64,000 bases of DNA from Burkholderiaceae bacterium (GTDB taxonomy: Bacteria; Pseudomonadota; Gammaproteobacteria; Burkholderiales; Burkholderiaceae_C): positions 90,992-154,991 of the forward strand of contig CAJYPV010000004.1 in assembly GCA_913776825.1 (NCBI GenBank), written 5' to 3'. How positions within the stretch are numbered: position 1 is the stretch's first letter; each line of letters starts with the position of its first letter. Below are positions 52,746-61,845 of the stretch, one piece after another. The notes under the pieces were generated by a model. The model was not told where the DNA came from and ran no database searches. It saw only the letters and a list, made by a program, of their open reading frames with translations. The position numbers and the translations under genes were made by a program.

Positions 52746-55715
52746 ATGAGCCGTTTCCCTCGCAAGGCCGCCCTGGCCGTGTTGCTGGCCTGCGCCTTTG
52801 GCGCTCAGGCGCAGACTGATTACAACCAGCGTTTCCTCACGCAATACAACAAGATCAAGAACCCCGCCAACGGCTACTTCAGCGCCGAAGGGGTGCCCTA
52901 TCACTCGGTCGAGACGCTGATCGTCGAAGCGCCCGACCATGGCCACCAGACCACCTCCGAGGCCTACAGCTTCTGGCTGTGGATGGAAGCCCAATACGGT
53001 CGCGTCACCGGCGACTGGGGCCCGCTGAATGCGGCCTGGGCCAACATGGAAAAGTACATCATCCCGGGCCAGAAGGACCAGCCGACCAACAGCTTCTACA
53101 ACGCCAACAAGCCGGCCTCCTATGCCGGTGAATATGCGCTGCCGAAGAACTATCCGTCGCCGCTGGAGTTCAGCACGCCGGTGGGTCAGGACCCGATCGG
53201 CAACGAGCTCGCCAGCACTTACGGCACCCGCGACATCTACGGCATGCACTGGCTGCTGGACGTCGACAACTGGTACGGCTACGGCTTCTGCGGCGACGGC
53301 GTGACCAAGCCGGCCTACATCAACACCTTCCAGCGGGGCGCGCAGGAATCGGTGTGGGAGACCGTGCCGCATCCGTCCTGCGACAGCTTCAAGTGGGGCC
53401 GCACGGGCGGCAATCAGGGCTTCCTGAGCCTGTTCACCGGCGACTCCAACTACGCCAAGCAATGGCGCTACACCAACGCGCCGGATGCGGATGGTCGCGC
53501 GATCCAGGCGATCTACTGGGCCAATGTCTGGGCCACCGAACAAGGCAAGGGCGCGCAGGTCGCCGACCTGGTCAAGAAGGCCGCCAAGATGGGCGACTTC
53601 CTGCGCTATGCGATGTTCGACAAGTACTTCAAGCGCATCGGCAATTGCGTCGGGCCGACGACCTGCCCCGGCGGCAGCGGCGCGACCGACAGCAACGGCC
53701 TGCGGGACAACCAGCATTACCTGATGTCCTGGTACTACGCCTGGGGCGGCGCACTGGATTCGTCGGCGGGCTGGGCCTGGCGCATCAGCTCGTCCCACAA
53801 CCACTTCGGCTATCAGAACCCGTTCGTGGCCTGGACCTTGTCCACGCAGCCGGCGTTCCGTCCGCTGTCGCCGTCGGCGGCCGGCGACTGGGGCAAGAGC
53901 TTCAAGCGCCAGATGGAGTTCTACCGCTTCCTGCAATCCGCCGATGGCGCGATCGCCGGCGGCGCCACCAACAGCTGGAACGGCAACCATGAGCAGCCGC
54001 CGGCCGGCAAGGCCACCTTCTACGGCATGTTCTACGACGAGGCGCCGGTCTATCACGACCCGGCGTCCAACACCTGGTTCGGCTTCCAGGCCTGGTCGAT
54101 GCAGCGCGTGGCCGAGCTCTACTACGTGAGCAACGATGCGCAAGCCAAGGCGCTGCTGGACAAGTGGGTCGCCTGGGCGCTGGCCAACACCCGCTTGCTG
54201 GCGGATGGCGGCTATGAGATCCCGAACAGCCTGGAATGGTCCGGTCAGCCCGACACCTGGAATCCGTCCAGCCCCGGCGCCAACGCGAACCTGCGCGTGA
54301 AGGTGACCGAGTTCACCAACGATGTCGGCGTGGCGGCGGCTTATGCGCGCACGCTGAGCTACTACGCCGCGAAGTCCGGCAATGCCGCCGCCAAGACCAT
54401 GGCGCGCGAACTGCTGGATCGCATGTGGACCAAGTACCAGGACACCAAGGGTCTGGCCGTGGCCGAGAAGCGCAAGGACTACCTGCGCTTCGACGATCCC
54501 TACAACGCGGCCACCGGTGACGGCGTCTATGTGCCGCCGGGCTGGACCGGCACCAATGCGCAGGGCGCGACGATCGATGCGAACTCGACCTTCATCAGCA
54601 TTCGGCCGAAGTACAAGCAGGATCCGGATTGGCCGAAGCTGAGCGCCTACCTGGCCGGCGGCCCCGAGCCGAGCTGGACCTACCACCGCTTCTGGGCGCA
54701 GGCCGACATCGCGCTGGCGCAAGCCGACTACGGTCGCCTGTTCCCCGCGACCGGTCCGGCGATCGTCGTCTCCAACGCGGCGTTGACCGTGCCGGAAGGC
54801 AGCTCGGCGAGCGTGGGGGTTTCTCTGTCCGAGAAGCCGGCCAGCAATGTCACGGTGAGCGTGGCCAAAGCAGCGGGCGGTGATGCGGACCTGACCACCG
54901 CGGTGACCTCGCTGGTGTTCACGCCGACCAACTACGCGACGGCCCAACCGCTGACCATCGCGGCGGCTCGCGATGCGGATGCGATCAACGGCAGCGCCAC
55001 CTTCACCCTGAGCGCCACCGGCCAGACCGGCGCCAGCGTGGTCGCGACCGAGAAGGACGCCAACATCGTGGTGCCCGTCGAGCTGGTGGTGTCCGCCACC
55101 GGCCTGACCGTGCCCGAGACCGGCACCCGCTCCTTCACCGTCAAGCTGGCGTCGGCACCGACCGGCAATGTCGCCGTGACGGTGGCACGCACCGCCGGGG
55201 ATGCCGACATCAGCGTGTCCGGCGGCGCGAGCCTGACCTTCACCACCGCCAACTGGAACACGCCGCAGACGGTGACCCTGGCGGCTGCCAAGGATGCGGA
55301 CTCGGCCAATGGCGCGGCCACGATCAGCATCAGCGCAGCCAATGCGGCCACGCGGACCGTAGCGGCCACCGAGATCGACAACGATGTGAAGAACTGCGCG
55401 GTGGTCTTCGATGCCAGCAACGATTGGGGCAGCGGCCAGGTGCCGACGATCAAGCTGAGCAACCTGGGCACCACGCCGCTGTCGGGCTGGTCGCTGACCT
55501 TCACCGAGAGCAATGCCTTCACGCTGACCAACTCGTGGAGCGGCACCTTCTCGGTCAATGGTCGCAACGTGACCATCACGCCGGCGCCGTGGAACGGCAC
55601 GATCGCGCCGAACGGCTCGGTCGAGCTCGGCATGCAGCTGACCTACTCGGGCGCGAAGCCGGTGCCGACGAACGTCACCTGGGTCGGCCAGACCTGTGAC
55701 ATCACGGTGAAGTAA
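52746..55715 (+). CDS. GH48 reducing-end cellobiohydrolase with two beta-repeats and CBM2
   Basis: 989 residues. Signal peptide [20 protein letters not shown] then QAQ. GH48 domain at about 25-665: [17 protein letters not shown], where E72 corresponds to the family catalytic acid, then [20 protein letters not shown] and [18 protein letters not shown]. Two tandem repeats of about 100 residues (about 674-772 and 778-880; [40 protein letters not shown]) look like Calx-beta-type spacers. The C-terminal CBM2 (883-989) is closely similar to that of the GH9 neighbour. GGAGAAG fixes the start. GH48 enzymes are exo-acting and act in synergy with GH9. They are common in Firmicutes and actinobacteria but rare in proteobacteria. 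Confidence 0.93.
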   Translation: MSRFPRKAALAVLLACAFGAQAQTDYNQRFLTQYNKIKNPANGYFSAEGVPYHSVETLIVEAPDHGHQTTSEAYSFWLWMEAQYGRVTGDWGPLNAAWANMEKYIIPGQKDQPTNSFYNANKPASYAGEYALPKNYPSPLEFSTPVGQDPIGNELASTYGTRDIYGMHWLLDVDNWYGYGFCGDGVTKPAYINTFQRGAQESVWETVPHPSCDSFKWGRTGGNQGFLSLFTGDSNYAKQWRYTNAPDADGRAIQAIYWANVWATEQGKGAQVADLVKKAAKMGDFLRYAMFDKYFKRIGNCVGPTTCPGGSGATDSNGLRDNQHYLMSWYYAWGGALDSSAGWAWRISSSHNHFGYQNPFVAWTLSTQPAFRPLSPSAAGDWGKSFKRQMEFYRFLQSADGAIAGGATNSWNGNHEQPPAGKATFYGMFYDEAPVYHDPASNTWFGFQAWSMQRVAELYYVSNDAQAKALLDKWVAWALANTRLLADGGYEIPNSLEWSGQPDTWNPSSPGANANLRVKVTEFTNDVGVAAAYARTLSYYAAKSGNAAAKTMARELLDRMWTKYQDTKGLAVAEKRKDYLRFDDPYNAATGDGVYVPPGWTGTNAQGATIDANSTFISIRPKYKQDPDWPKLSAYLAGGPEPSWTYHRFWAQADIALAQADYGRLFPATGPAIVVSNAALTVPEGSSASVGVSLSEKPASNVTVSVAKAAGGDADLTTAVTSLVFTPTNYATAQPLTIAAARDADAINGSATFTLSATGQTGASVVATEKDANIVVPVELVVSATGLTVPETGTRSFTVKLASAPTGNVAVTVARTAGDADISVSGGASLTFTTANWNTPQTVTLAAAKDADSANGAATISISAANAATRTVAATEIDNDVKNCAVVFDASNDWGSGQVPTIKLSNLGTTPLSGWSLTFTESNAFTLTNSWSGTFSVNGRNVTITPAPWNGTIAPNGSVELGMQLTYSGAKPVPTNVTWVGQTCDITVK

Positions 55716-55722
55716 GTCCGGT

Positions 55723-55756
55723 CGGGGCCGTGCCTGCGGGTGCGGCCCCGGCGTTT
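55723..55756 (+). terminator. Terminator after the cellulase operon
   Basis: CGGGGCCG pairs with CGGCCCCG across a 12-base loop and is followed shortly by TTTT. It lies eight bases after the GH48 stop. Confidence 0.78.
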
Positions 55757-55772
55757 TGCCCGAGTCCAAGTC

Positions 55773-56342
55773 ATGAGCAAAATCGTCATTGCCGTGGGCG
55801 CGCTGGTCGCGCTGTCCACCGTGGGCCTCGTCACCCTCGCCGGGAAGGATTTGCGACGGGATGATCAGGCCGTGATGGCCCGCTGGTCGGACCTGCTGGC
55901 GGCTCATCAGGCGCAGTTCGCCGACGTGCCTGCGGTGCTGGCGCTGGCGGACAGCCAGCCCGCACTGGATGCGCGCTTGCGCGCCGGTGCGCGCTCGCAT
56001 TGCGGTCTGCTGGCCCAGATGGAGGGCGATCCAACGCTGGTGGCCGATGCCCAGCGTTTCGACCGCTACAAGCAGACGCGTGCCGAATGCACCGGCACGC
56101 TGTTCCGCGTCCTGGGTCAATTGCGCGCGGATCCCGCGCTGGCCAGCAACGGTCATGTTCAGGCGCTGGGAAGCGCGCTGACGCAAGGCCAGACCCGTGT
56201 GGACGCGGCGCGTGAGCGCTATCGCCAGGCGATCACCGTCTACAACCAGAGCGTGTCCCAATGGCCCGGCCACCTGGCCGCGCTGGTGCTGGGCTATCAG
56301 GCTCGGCCGGACTTCGTGCGCTACGCCAACGCGCAGTCCTGA
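55773..56342 (+). CDS. LemA-like exported protein
   Basis: 189 residues with an N-terminal hydrophobic anchor (IVIAVGALVALSTVGLVTLA). The rest is helical and ends with VDAARERYRQAITVYNQSVS, then WPGHLAALVLGYQARPDFVR, which matches the C-terminal LemA pattern (AR..YN..V..YN...FP...A...GF). The N-terminal half is diverged from LemA. Function in the family is unclear. The start signal is weak, and the gene may be read through from the cellulase genes. Confidence 0.72.
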   Translation: MSKIVIAVGALVALSTVGLVTLAGKDLRRDDQAVMARWSDLLAAHQAQFADVPAVLALADSQPALDARLRAGARSHCGLLAQMEGDPTLVADAQRFDRYKQTRAECTGTLFRVLGQLRADPALASNGHVQALGSALTQGQTRVDAARERYRQAITVYNQSVSQWPGHLAALVLGYQARPDFVRYANAQS

Positions 56343-56384
56343 CGCGCGCCGCGCCAACGCGGCGCTCGACGTTCTGAAGCATCG

Positions 56385-56409
56385 CAACGCCTCCGTCATG
56401 GAGGCGTTG
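56385..56409 (+). terminator. Hairpin terminator after the LemA-like gene
   Basis: CAACGCCTCC pairs perfectly with GGAGGCGTTG around GTCAT. The following T-run is short (TCGTT). Confidence 0.7.
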
Positions 56410-56485
56410 TCGTTCATGGGTGCTGAGCGACTCATCACCCCGTCCCGTCGGCGCGGGACAACGCCAGATAAAAAGCGCTTGCGCT

Positions 56486-56505
56486 TGATAATCGAATGTT
56501 TATCA
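56486..56505. promoter_or_regulatory. Inverted repeat TGATAA-N8-TTATCA
   Basis: AT-rich dyad in an otherwise GC-rich gap, about 135 bases before the small gene at 56639. It may be an operator or include a promoter; the regulator is unknown. Confidence 0.45.
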
Positions 56506-56638
56506 TCTGCGCAATTCGAATCGCCCCAAGCGATCTTGAGCCACCCCAACGCATCGTCCGAATGGATCGCCTGCCCAGGCGCTTGCTGACTCGATGCGCG
56601 ACTGATTCAACCCGCTGTCATCACCTCAGGAGGCTGCC

Positions 56639-56827
56639 ATGGCCCAGTTCACTTCTCCTCGTCCTCGCTCTGCGAAGCCGGCGCTACGAAAGCCGCGCAA
56701 TCCGCATGTGGTGCCCAGCCTGCAGCGCGCAGCCGGCCGCCACGGTCCCACCAACAGCGCTCGACGACAACAAGCCCGGCAAGGGCTGAAGCGCGAGCTG
56801 CAGCGGTGGGATGCACTGAGTCCGTGA
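56639..56827 (+). CDS. Small basic protein, unrecognised
   Basis: 62 residues starting at an ATG five bases after AGGAGG, the best Shine-Dalgarno sequence in the region. The protein is strongly basic (ARRQQARQGLKRELQRWD), with SPRPRSAKPALRKPRNP near the start. It has no membrane segment. The net charge suggests nucleic acid or ribosome binding, but no family is recognised. Confidence 0.62.
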   Translation: MAQFTSPRPRSAKPALRKPRNPHVVPSLQRAAGRHGPTNSARRQQARQGLKRELQRWDALSP

Positions 56828-56893
56828 CCCGCGCGCTCGCCTCGCCTCAGGTGGATGCCTGAGCGCGCGCGAGCCCGCCCAGGGAGAGGAAAA

Positions 56894-57163
56894 ATGCAAG
56901 GAATCACTTGGATGCCGAGCCGCACGACCGGTTCGGTGAGCACCATCGGCTGGCGACATTGGCTGGCCGATCACATGCGGGCCTGGGGAGGTCTGTGGAT
57001 CCGCTGGGCCTGGCAGCTGGCACCGGCCCACACGGTGGACAAGTCCCGCGCCGCAGAGCCGGTCATCGAGCTGGAGTTCTGCTGCGACACCGGGGCGCCC
57101 GAAGGCGTGGTCTATCTCAACGGTCAACGACTGGGCACCCTCGCGGGTGTGCAACGGCTATGA
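56894..57163 (+). CDS. Small protein, unrecognised
   Basis: 89 residues with GGAGAGGA just before the ATG. The N-terminal half is Trp-rich (GWRHWLADHMRAWGGLWIRW), and the second half looks like a short beta-strand unit (EPVIELEFCCDTGAPEGVVY). It follows the small basic gene by 67 bases and precedes the HDOD gene, so the three may form one unit. No family recognised. Confidence 0.58.
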   Translation: MQGITWMPSRTTGSVSTIGWRHWLADHMRAWGGLWIRWAWQLAPAHTVDKSRAAEPVIELEFCCDTGAPEGVVYLNGQRLGTLAGVQRL

Positions 57164-57283
57164 CGCCGCTCTGGCTGGCTGTGGCCATCGCGATCGTGGG
57201 CATCAAGCTGGTCGACCGGGAGCCGATATACGATGAACGACACCCACCTCCGGGCAGCCGTTCCTTGATCGTCTGCGACACCC

Positions 57284-58159
57284 ATGAGCGACCAGCCTCT
57301 TGCCCCTGCGCCTGCACCCCGTCCGCATCAGGCGCTGACCCGGCCGCTGCGCGACCTGGCCGCCTGGACCTCGCATCTGCGCGGGATGGACATCCCGGTG
57401 CTGGCCAGCACCGCCGAGCAGCTCGAGATCTGGCGCGCCAATGAGGACGCGGCGGACGCCCATCTGCTCGGCGAGATCCTGAACAAGGATCCGCTGATGA
57501 CCCTCAAGCTGCTGGCGCATGCCTCCACGCAGCGCTCCAGCCGGCTGCTGACCGACGCCGAAACGGTCACGGCCGCGCTGGTGCTGATGGGCATCACGCC
57601 ATTCTTCAAAGCCTTCGGGCCGCAGCCGACGGTCGAGGACCGACTGGCCGATCGTCCCGATGCGATGGCCGGTCTGCAACGCGTGCTGCGACGCGCGGAA
57701 CGCTCGGCCCGCTTCGCGCTGGGCTTCGCCGCCCATCGCGCGGACCCGGATGCGGAAGTGATCCACAGCGCGGCGCTGCTGCATGACTTTTCGGAAATGC
57801 TGATGTGGTGCGAGGCGCCCGACCTGGCGCTGGAAGTCTGGCGACGTCAGCAAGCCGATCCCAGCCTGCGCAGCATCGCCGCACAACGCGCCGTGCTGCA
57901 GGTGGAACTCGGCGACCTCGAACAGACGCTGATGAAGGCCTGGCATCTGCCGGAGCTGCTCACCCACATCACCGACGACAAGAAGGGCCACGACCCGCAG
58001 GTGCGATGCGTCACGCTCGCGGTGCGACTGGCTCGCCACACGTCGGAGAGCTGGGAGAACCCGGCCGTGCCCGATGATTTGATCGAGATCGGCTCGCTGC
58101 TGAATCTCTCGCCGGCTCACACGCTGAAGCTGGTGCATGAACTGGATGGAGTAATCTGA
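57284..58159 (+). CDS. HDOD-domain protein
   Basis: 291 residues. The HDOD domain covers about 35-230: DIPVLASTAEQLEIW, LLGEILNKDPLMTLKLLAHA, AETVTAALVLMGITPFF, VIHSAALLHDFSEMLMW. HDOD proteins are non-catalytic HD-fold signalling proteins linked to c-di-GMP, chemotaxis or stress. There is no fused EAL or GGDEF domain. Its stop overlaps the methyltransferase start by one base. Confidence 0.9.
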   Translation: MSDQPLAPAPAPRPHQALTRPLRDLAAWTSHLRGMDIPVLASTAEQLEIWRANEDAADAHLLGEILNKDPLMTLKLLAHASTQRSSRLLTDAETVTAALVLMGITPFFKAFGPQPTVEDRLADRPDAMAGLQRVLRRAERSARFALGFAAHRADPDAEVIHSAALLHDFSEMLMWCEAPDLALEVWRRQQADPSLRSIAAQRAVLQVELGDLEQTLMKAWHLPELLTHITDDKKGHDPQVRCVTLAVRLARHTSESWENPAVPDDLIEIGSLLNLSPAHTLKLVHELDGVI

Positions 58160-58770
58160 TGGCGGGTCCTGATGCCGCGTTCTGGCAAGAGCGTTTTGAG
58201 ACCGGGCAAACCGGCTGGGACCGGGGCGGTCCGCATCCTCAACTGACCGCGTGGATCGAGGCCGGGCTGCTGCGCGCGGGCGATCGCATCGCCGTGCCGG
58301 GCTGCGGCCGTGGTCACGAGTTGGCGGTGCTGGCGCGTGCGGGCCTGGAGGTCACCGGGCTGGACTACACGCCGGCAGCCGTGGAGATCGCGCGATCCAC
58401 GCTGGCCCAGGCGCATCTCCCCGGGCGCGTCGAGCAGGTGGATGTGCTGGCCTGGCGGCCCGATCACGCGCTGGATCTGGTCTATGAGCAGACCTGCCTG
58501 TGTGCGCTGCATCCCGATCACTGGACCACCTATGCGGAGCAGCTGCAGCGCTGGCTCAAGCCGGGCGGTCGGCTGCTGGCGCTGTTCATGCAGGCCCGCC
58601 GCGAAGGCGCCGAGCACGGCGAGATCATCGGTCCGCCCTATCACTGCGACATCCACGCGATGCGGGCGCTGTTCCCGCTGGCCTTGTGGAAGTGGCCCAA
58701 ACCGCCGTATGCCCAGCAGTCCCATGAGCGCGGCTGGTACGAGCTGGCGGTGGTGCTGGAGCGTCGCTGA
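58159..58770 (+). CDS. Thiopurine S-methyltransferase-family methyltransferase
   Basis: 203 residues. The SAM-binding motif I is RIAVPGCGRGHELAVLAR, followed by VTGLDYTPAAVEIA. The N-terminal FWQERFETGQTGWDRGGPHP is the signature of TPMT-like enzymes. LVYEQTCLCALHP fits the family. Substrates in bacteria include thiols, tellurite/selenite and small metabolites; specificity is not readable. Translationally coupled to the HDOD gene. Confidence 0.93.
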   Translation: MAGPDAAFWQERFETGQTGWDRGGPHPQLTAWIEAGLLRAGDRIAVPGCGRGHELAVLARAGLEVTGLDYTPAAVEIARSTLAQAHLPGRVEQVDVLAWRPDHALDLVYEQTCLCALHPDHWTTYAEQLQRWLKPGGRLLALFMQARREGAEHGEIIGPPYHCDIHAMRALFPLALWKWPKPPYAQQSHERGWYELAVVLERR

Positions 58771-58822
58771 TCGATCGCGAGGGTCAGGTCTTGCTGGCGA
58801 ATGGCGGCGCCCGATCGGTCCG

Positions 58823-59305
58823 TCAGACCGGCACGGCGGTCGTGTTTTTGAGGCGATCGAGGACGAAGCTGGTTTTGCAGTCCTGCACGCTGGGATGCTT
58901 GAGCAGCGTCTCGGTGATGAAGCGCGCGTAGTGCGCCATGTCTTCGACCAGGACTCGGAGCAGATAGTCCATCTCGCCGGTCAGCGCTGCGCATTCGGTG
59001 ACCTCGGGCCAGGTCTGCACGGCGGCGCGGAACAGGTCCATCGGATTGCGCTTGTGGCTTTCGGTGTGCTTTTCCAGACGGACGTTGATGTAGGCCGTCA
59101 GCCCGAGCCCGACGCGTTCCGGACTGACCAGCGCCACATAGGCCGCGATGACACCCGATTCCTCGAGGCGTCTCACCCGACGCAGCACGGCGGATGAGGA
59201 CAGATTCACCTGGGCCGCCAGCGCGTCATAGGTGATCCGGCCATCCGCCTGCAGGGCGTGGAGGATGCGTCGGTCGATGGCATCGAGCTCGATCTTCTTG
59301 TCCAT
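58823..59305 (-). CDS. Lrp/AsnC-family transcriptional regulator
   Basis: 160 residues: N-terminal HTH (LDAIDRRILHALQADGRITY, LAAQVNLSSSAVLRRVRRLE) and a C-terminal RAM ligand-binding domain (ECAALTGEMDYLLRVLVEDM). The start MDKKIELDAIDRR is chosen because the upstream extension is not family-like. It is divergent from hpd across a 129-base gap with two 15-bp palindromes, so control of tyrosine/phenylalanine breakdown is likely. Confidence 0.93.
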   Translation of the reverse strand: MDKKIELDAIDRRILHALQADGRITYDALAAQVNLSSSAVLRRVRRLEESGVIAAYVALVSPERVGLGLTAYINVRLEKHTESHKRNPMDLFRAAVQTWPEVTECAALTGEMDYLLRVLVEDMAHYARFITETLLKHPSVQDCKTSFVLDRLKNTTAVPV

Positions 59306-59316
59306 TGGCAGATTGT

Positions 59317-59331
59317 CGCAAGAATCCTGCG
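59317..59331. promoter_or_regulatory. Lrp-type palindrome, copy 1 (CGCAAGA-A-TCCTGCG)
   Basis: Fifteen-base dyad with one mismatched pair, 12 bases upstream of the Lrp start. The second copy lies 41 bases further on. Confidence 0.68.
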
Positions 59332-59357
59332 TCTGACGAGGGTTCGGCGCCACCCAT

Positions 59358-59372
59358 CGCAGGAATCCTGCG
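59358..59372. promoter_or_regulatory. Lrp-type palindrome, copy 2 (CGCAGGA-A-TCCTGCG)
   Basis: Perfect fifteen-base dyad 62 bases before the hpd start. The 41-base spacing to copy 1 is close to four helical turns, so a regulator oligomer could bind both on one DNA face. Confidence 0.72.
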
Positions 59373-59434
59373 AGCCTGCGCCTCTACAGTGGCGGGATCG
59401 ATTGCTGCCTCGAGACAGAGGCTCCGGAGACCAC

Positions 59435-60559
59435 ATGGCTTTCACTCCCTGGGACAACCCGATGGGCACCGACGGATTCGAGTTCATCGAGTTCGCCGCG
59501 CCTGATCCCGCCGCGCTGGGCGCGCTGTTCACCTCGATGGGCTTCGTGGCCGTGGCCCGCCATCGTCACAAGGATGTGACGCTGTATCGCCAGGGCGAGG
59601 TGAACTTCATCATCAACGCGGAGAAGGATGCCTTTGCGCAGCGCTTCGCGCGGCTGCATGGGCCTTCGATTTGCGCGATCGCCTTCCGGGTGAAGGACGC
59701 TGCCTTCGCTTACCGGCGCGCGCTGGAGCTCGGCGCCTGGGGCTTCGACAACAAGGCCGGCCCGATGGAGCTGAACATCCCGGCGATCAAGGGCATCGGC
59801 GATTCGCTGATCTACTTCGTCGACCGTTGGCAAGGCAAGAACGGCGCTGCGCCCGGCGAGATCGGCAACATCAGCATCTATGACGTCGACTTCGTGCCGC
59901 TGCTCGATGCACAAGGGCAACCGGTGCAGTCGCGGCCGTCCGGTCACGGCCTGACCTACATCGATCACCTGACCCACAACGTGTTCCGCGGGCGCATGAA
60001 GGAATGGGCGGAGTTCTATGAGCGCCTGTTCAATTTCCGCGAAGTGCGCTACTTCGACATCGAGGGCAAGCTGACGGGTCTGAAGTCCAAGGCCATGACC
60101 AGCCCCTGCGGCAAGATCCGCATTCCCATCAACGAAAGCAGCGACGACAAGAGCCAGATCGCCGAGTACCTCGACCTCTATCACGGCGAGGGCATTCAGC
60201 ACGTGGCGCTGGGCACCGACGACATCTATCAGACGGTCGAGGGCATGAAGTCGACCGGCGTGGTCTTCCAGGACACGATCGACACCTACTACGACCTGGT
60301 CAGCAAGCGCCTGCCCGAGCACAACGAGCGACTGGACGAGCTGCGCCGACTGCGCATCCTGATCGACGGCGCCGCGCATCAGGGCGCGCCGCACGAACTG
60401 CTGCTGCAGATCTTCACCAAGGAAGTGATCGGCCCGATCTTCTTCGAGATCATTCAGCGCAAGGGCAATGAAGGCTTCGGTGAAGGCAACTTCAAGGCGC
60501 TGTTCGAGAGCATCGAGCTGGATCAGATCCGGCGCGGCGTGCTCAAGGCCGAGGCCTGA
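59435..60559 (+). CDS. hpd: 4-hydroxyphenylpyruvate dioxygenase
   Basis: Fe(II) enzyme converting 4-hydroxyphenylpyruvate to homogentisate in tyrosine catabolism. 374 residues, two vicinal-oxygen-chelate domains. The metal ligands are H178 (YIDHLTHN), H256 (GIQHVALG) and E338 (FFEIIQRKG), and the C-terminal helix GFGEGNFKALFESIE is intact. GGAG six bases upstream fixes the ATG. It is a single gene closed by the terminator at 60605, with the Lrp regulator divergent. Homogentisate dioxygenase is not in the window. Confidence 0.96.
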   Translation: MAFTPWDNPMGTDGFEFIEFAAPDPAALGALFTSMGFVAVARHRHKDVTLYRQGEVNFIINAEKDAFAQRFARLHGPSICAIAFRVKDAAFAYRRALELGAWGFDNKAGPMELNIPAIKGIGDSLIYFVDRWQGKNGAAPGEIGNISIYDVDFVPLLDAQGQPVQSRPSGHGLTYIDHLTHNVFRGRMKEWAEFYERLFNFREVRYFDIEGKLTGLKSKAMTSPCGKIRIPINESSDDKSQIAEYLDLYHGEGIQHVALGTDDIYQTVEGMKSTGVVFQDTIDTYYDLVSKRLPEHNERLDELRRLRILIDGAAHQGAPHELLLQIFTKEVIGPIFFEIIQRKGNEGFGEGNFKALFESIELDQIRRGVLKAEA

Positions 60560-60604
60560 TCGACTGCCCCCCGGCGCCTAAGAAGGCGCTTGCAGAAACA
60601 GCAA

Positions 60605-60641
60605 GGCCCTGAAGCGAAAGAGCTTCAGGGCCTCTTGTTTT
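60605..60641 (+). terminator. Rho-independent terminator after hpd
   Basis: GGCCCTGAAGC pairs perfectly with GCTTCAGGGCC around GAAAGA and is followed by TCTTGTTTT. It lies between hpd and the convergent hydrolase gene. Confidence 0.92.
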
Positions 60642-60703
60642 CCCCGTCGGGTGGACCGACCGACCAGACTGGGCGTCGTTCTGGTTGGCTCAGGGCCGTG
60701 AAG

Positions 60704-61606
60704 TCAGTCCTTGCTCAGCAGCGCGATGGCGCGGTCGAAAGCCTCGGGCTCGAACACCAGCTGCAGATGGCCACGCGCCGGCAGATGCAGCACGCGCGCG
60801 CCGGGCAGGATGGCGGTCTCCGCCGGAAACACGACCTGGTCGCAGTGGCCGTACAGGCAATCGAAGTAGTCGCCGATGGCCGCCGGCTCATCTTGCGCGA
60901 GCGCCAGCAACCAGGCGGAGTCGCCTCGCATCTGGCGCGCATTCACCGTGGTCCCCAGCTTGGCCAGCAAGGTGCCCTGGTGCGGCGTGCCCAGGCTGAG
61001 GATGTGATGGATGCGGTCGCTGGGATGCCCCTGGCTGCGCCACCAGGCGCGGGCGCTCAAGCCGCCCATGCTGTGCCCGACGATCAACGGGGGCAGCCCG
61101 GTCGCGCGATGCAGATCGCGCATGGCGCGGTCGATCGCCGGCGCATAGTCATCGATCGATCCGAACGCGGGCTCGAGAGTGAGCGCGATGTGGGGAATGT
61201 CGAGCTGCCTCAGGCGCTTCATCCACGCATTCCACAGGCCACGGTTGCAGCTGTAGCCATGCAGCAGCAGCATGCCGCGGCGCCCGTGGGCGTGCGCGGG
61301 CAGATGGTCGGGATGACGGTGTTCAGCCCACGGCTGGTTCCAGGAGAACACGGCGGTGACCGACACGACCTCGCGCCACCAAGCCTGAAGCAAATCGGAC
61401 ATCGGCGCGACCGGAAGCCCCGGCGCCGGCGGAATGAACCGCAGCACCAGGAAGCTGGGCAACATCACCAGCGCCGGACCGGCGATGAAGATCATCGCGA
61501 CGCCCAACCCGGCCCAGGCTCCCCATTGAAGGGCGGCCCACAGCGTCAGTCCGAGCCCGCCGAACACACGAAACAAGGACGTGATCCGCTGGATACGGCC
61601 GTTCAT
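60704..61606 (-). CDS. Membrane-anchored alpha/beta hydrolase (lipase-like)
   Basis: 300 residues: two N-terminal hydrophobic segments (about 10-60) and an alpha/beta hydrolase domain with LLLHGYSCN (oxyanion region) and the nucleophile elbow GHSMGG near residue 180. A possible acid lies in YGHCDQVVFP, and the catalytic His is in ARGHLQLVF. SLGTPHQGTLLA is typical of bacterial lipases of the triacylglycerol/LipA-like kind. It probably acts on lipids or esters at the membrane. The next gene, in the opposite direction, is fadD. Confidence 0.88.
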   Translation of the reverse strand: MNGRIQRITSLFRVFGGLGLTLWAALQWGAWAGLGVAMIFIAGPALVMLPSFLVLRFIPPAPGLPVAPMSDLLQAWWREVVSVTAVFSWNQPWAEHRHPDHLPAHAHGRRGMLLLHGYSCNRGLWNAWMKRLRQLDIPHIALTLEPAFGSIDDYAPAIDRAMRDLHRATGLPPLIVGHSMGGLSARAWWRSQGHPSDRIHHILSLGTPHQGTLLAKLGTTVNARQMRGDSAWLLALAQDEPAAIGDYFDCLYGHCDQVVFPAETAILPGARVLHLPARGHLQLVFEPEAFDRAIALLSKD

Positions 61607-61845
61607 TCATCACTCTCCAACGACACAAAGCCGCCGGAGTGTAGGTGCAGCCACGTGAAGGCTCAGGCGGTCGGTGCGGCGAGCGACGGTCGTCGGCCCG
61701 GAGCCCGAGATCACGCTGTCTCTGAGGTGACGAGGCCTTAGGGCATCCCCCCTCACTTCACGTCGGGTGCTGCCGCGAGCATGTCCGAACAACAAGGTGC
61801 TGTGCCACCAAGGGCGGCCCGACAAAGTCACCAGGAGACCCATCG

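Noticed and set aside
52731..56549. A 1272-codon open frame on the minus strand across GH48 and the LemA-like gene
   Set aside because: It is antisense to two well-supported genes, and its composition (Arg/Gly/Val/His-rich) is typical of high-GC shadow frames.
57160..57444. A 94-codon frame starting at an ATGA overlap with the small gene at 56894 (MTPLWLAVAIAIVGIKLVD)
   Set aside because: The hydrophobic start is tempting, but it runs 160 bases into the HDOD gene and the second half looks like a shadow frame. Low but non-zero chance of being real.
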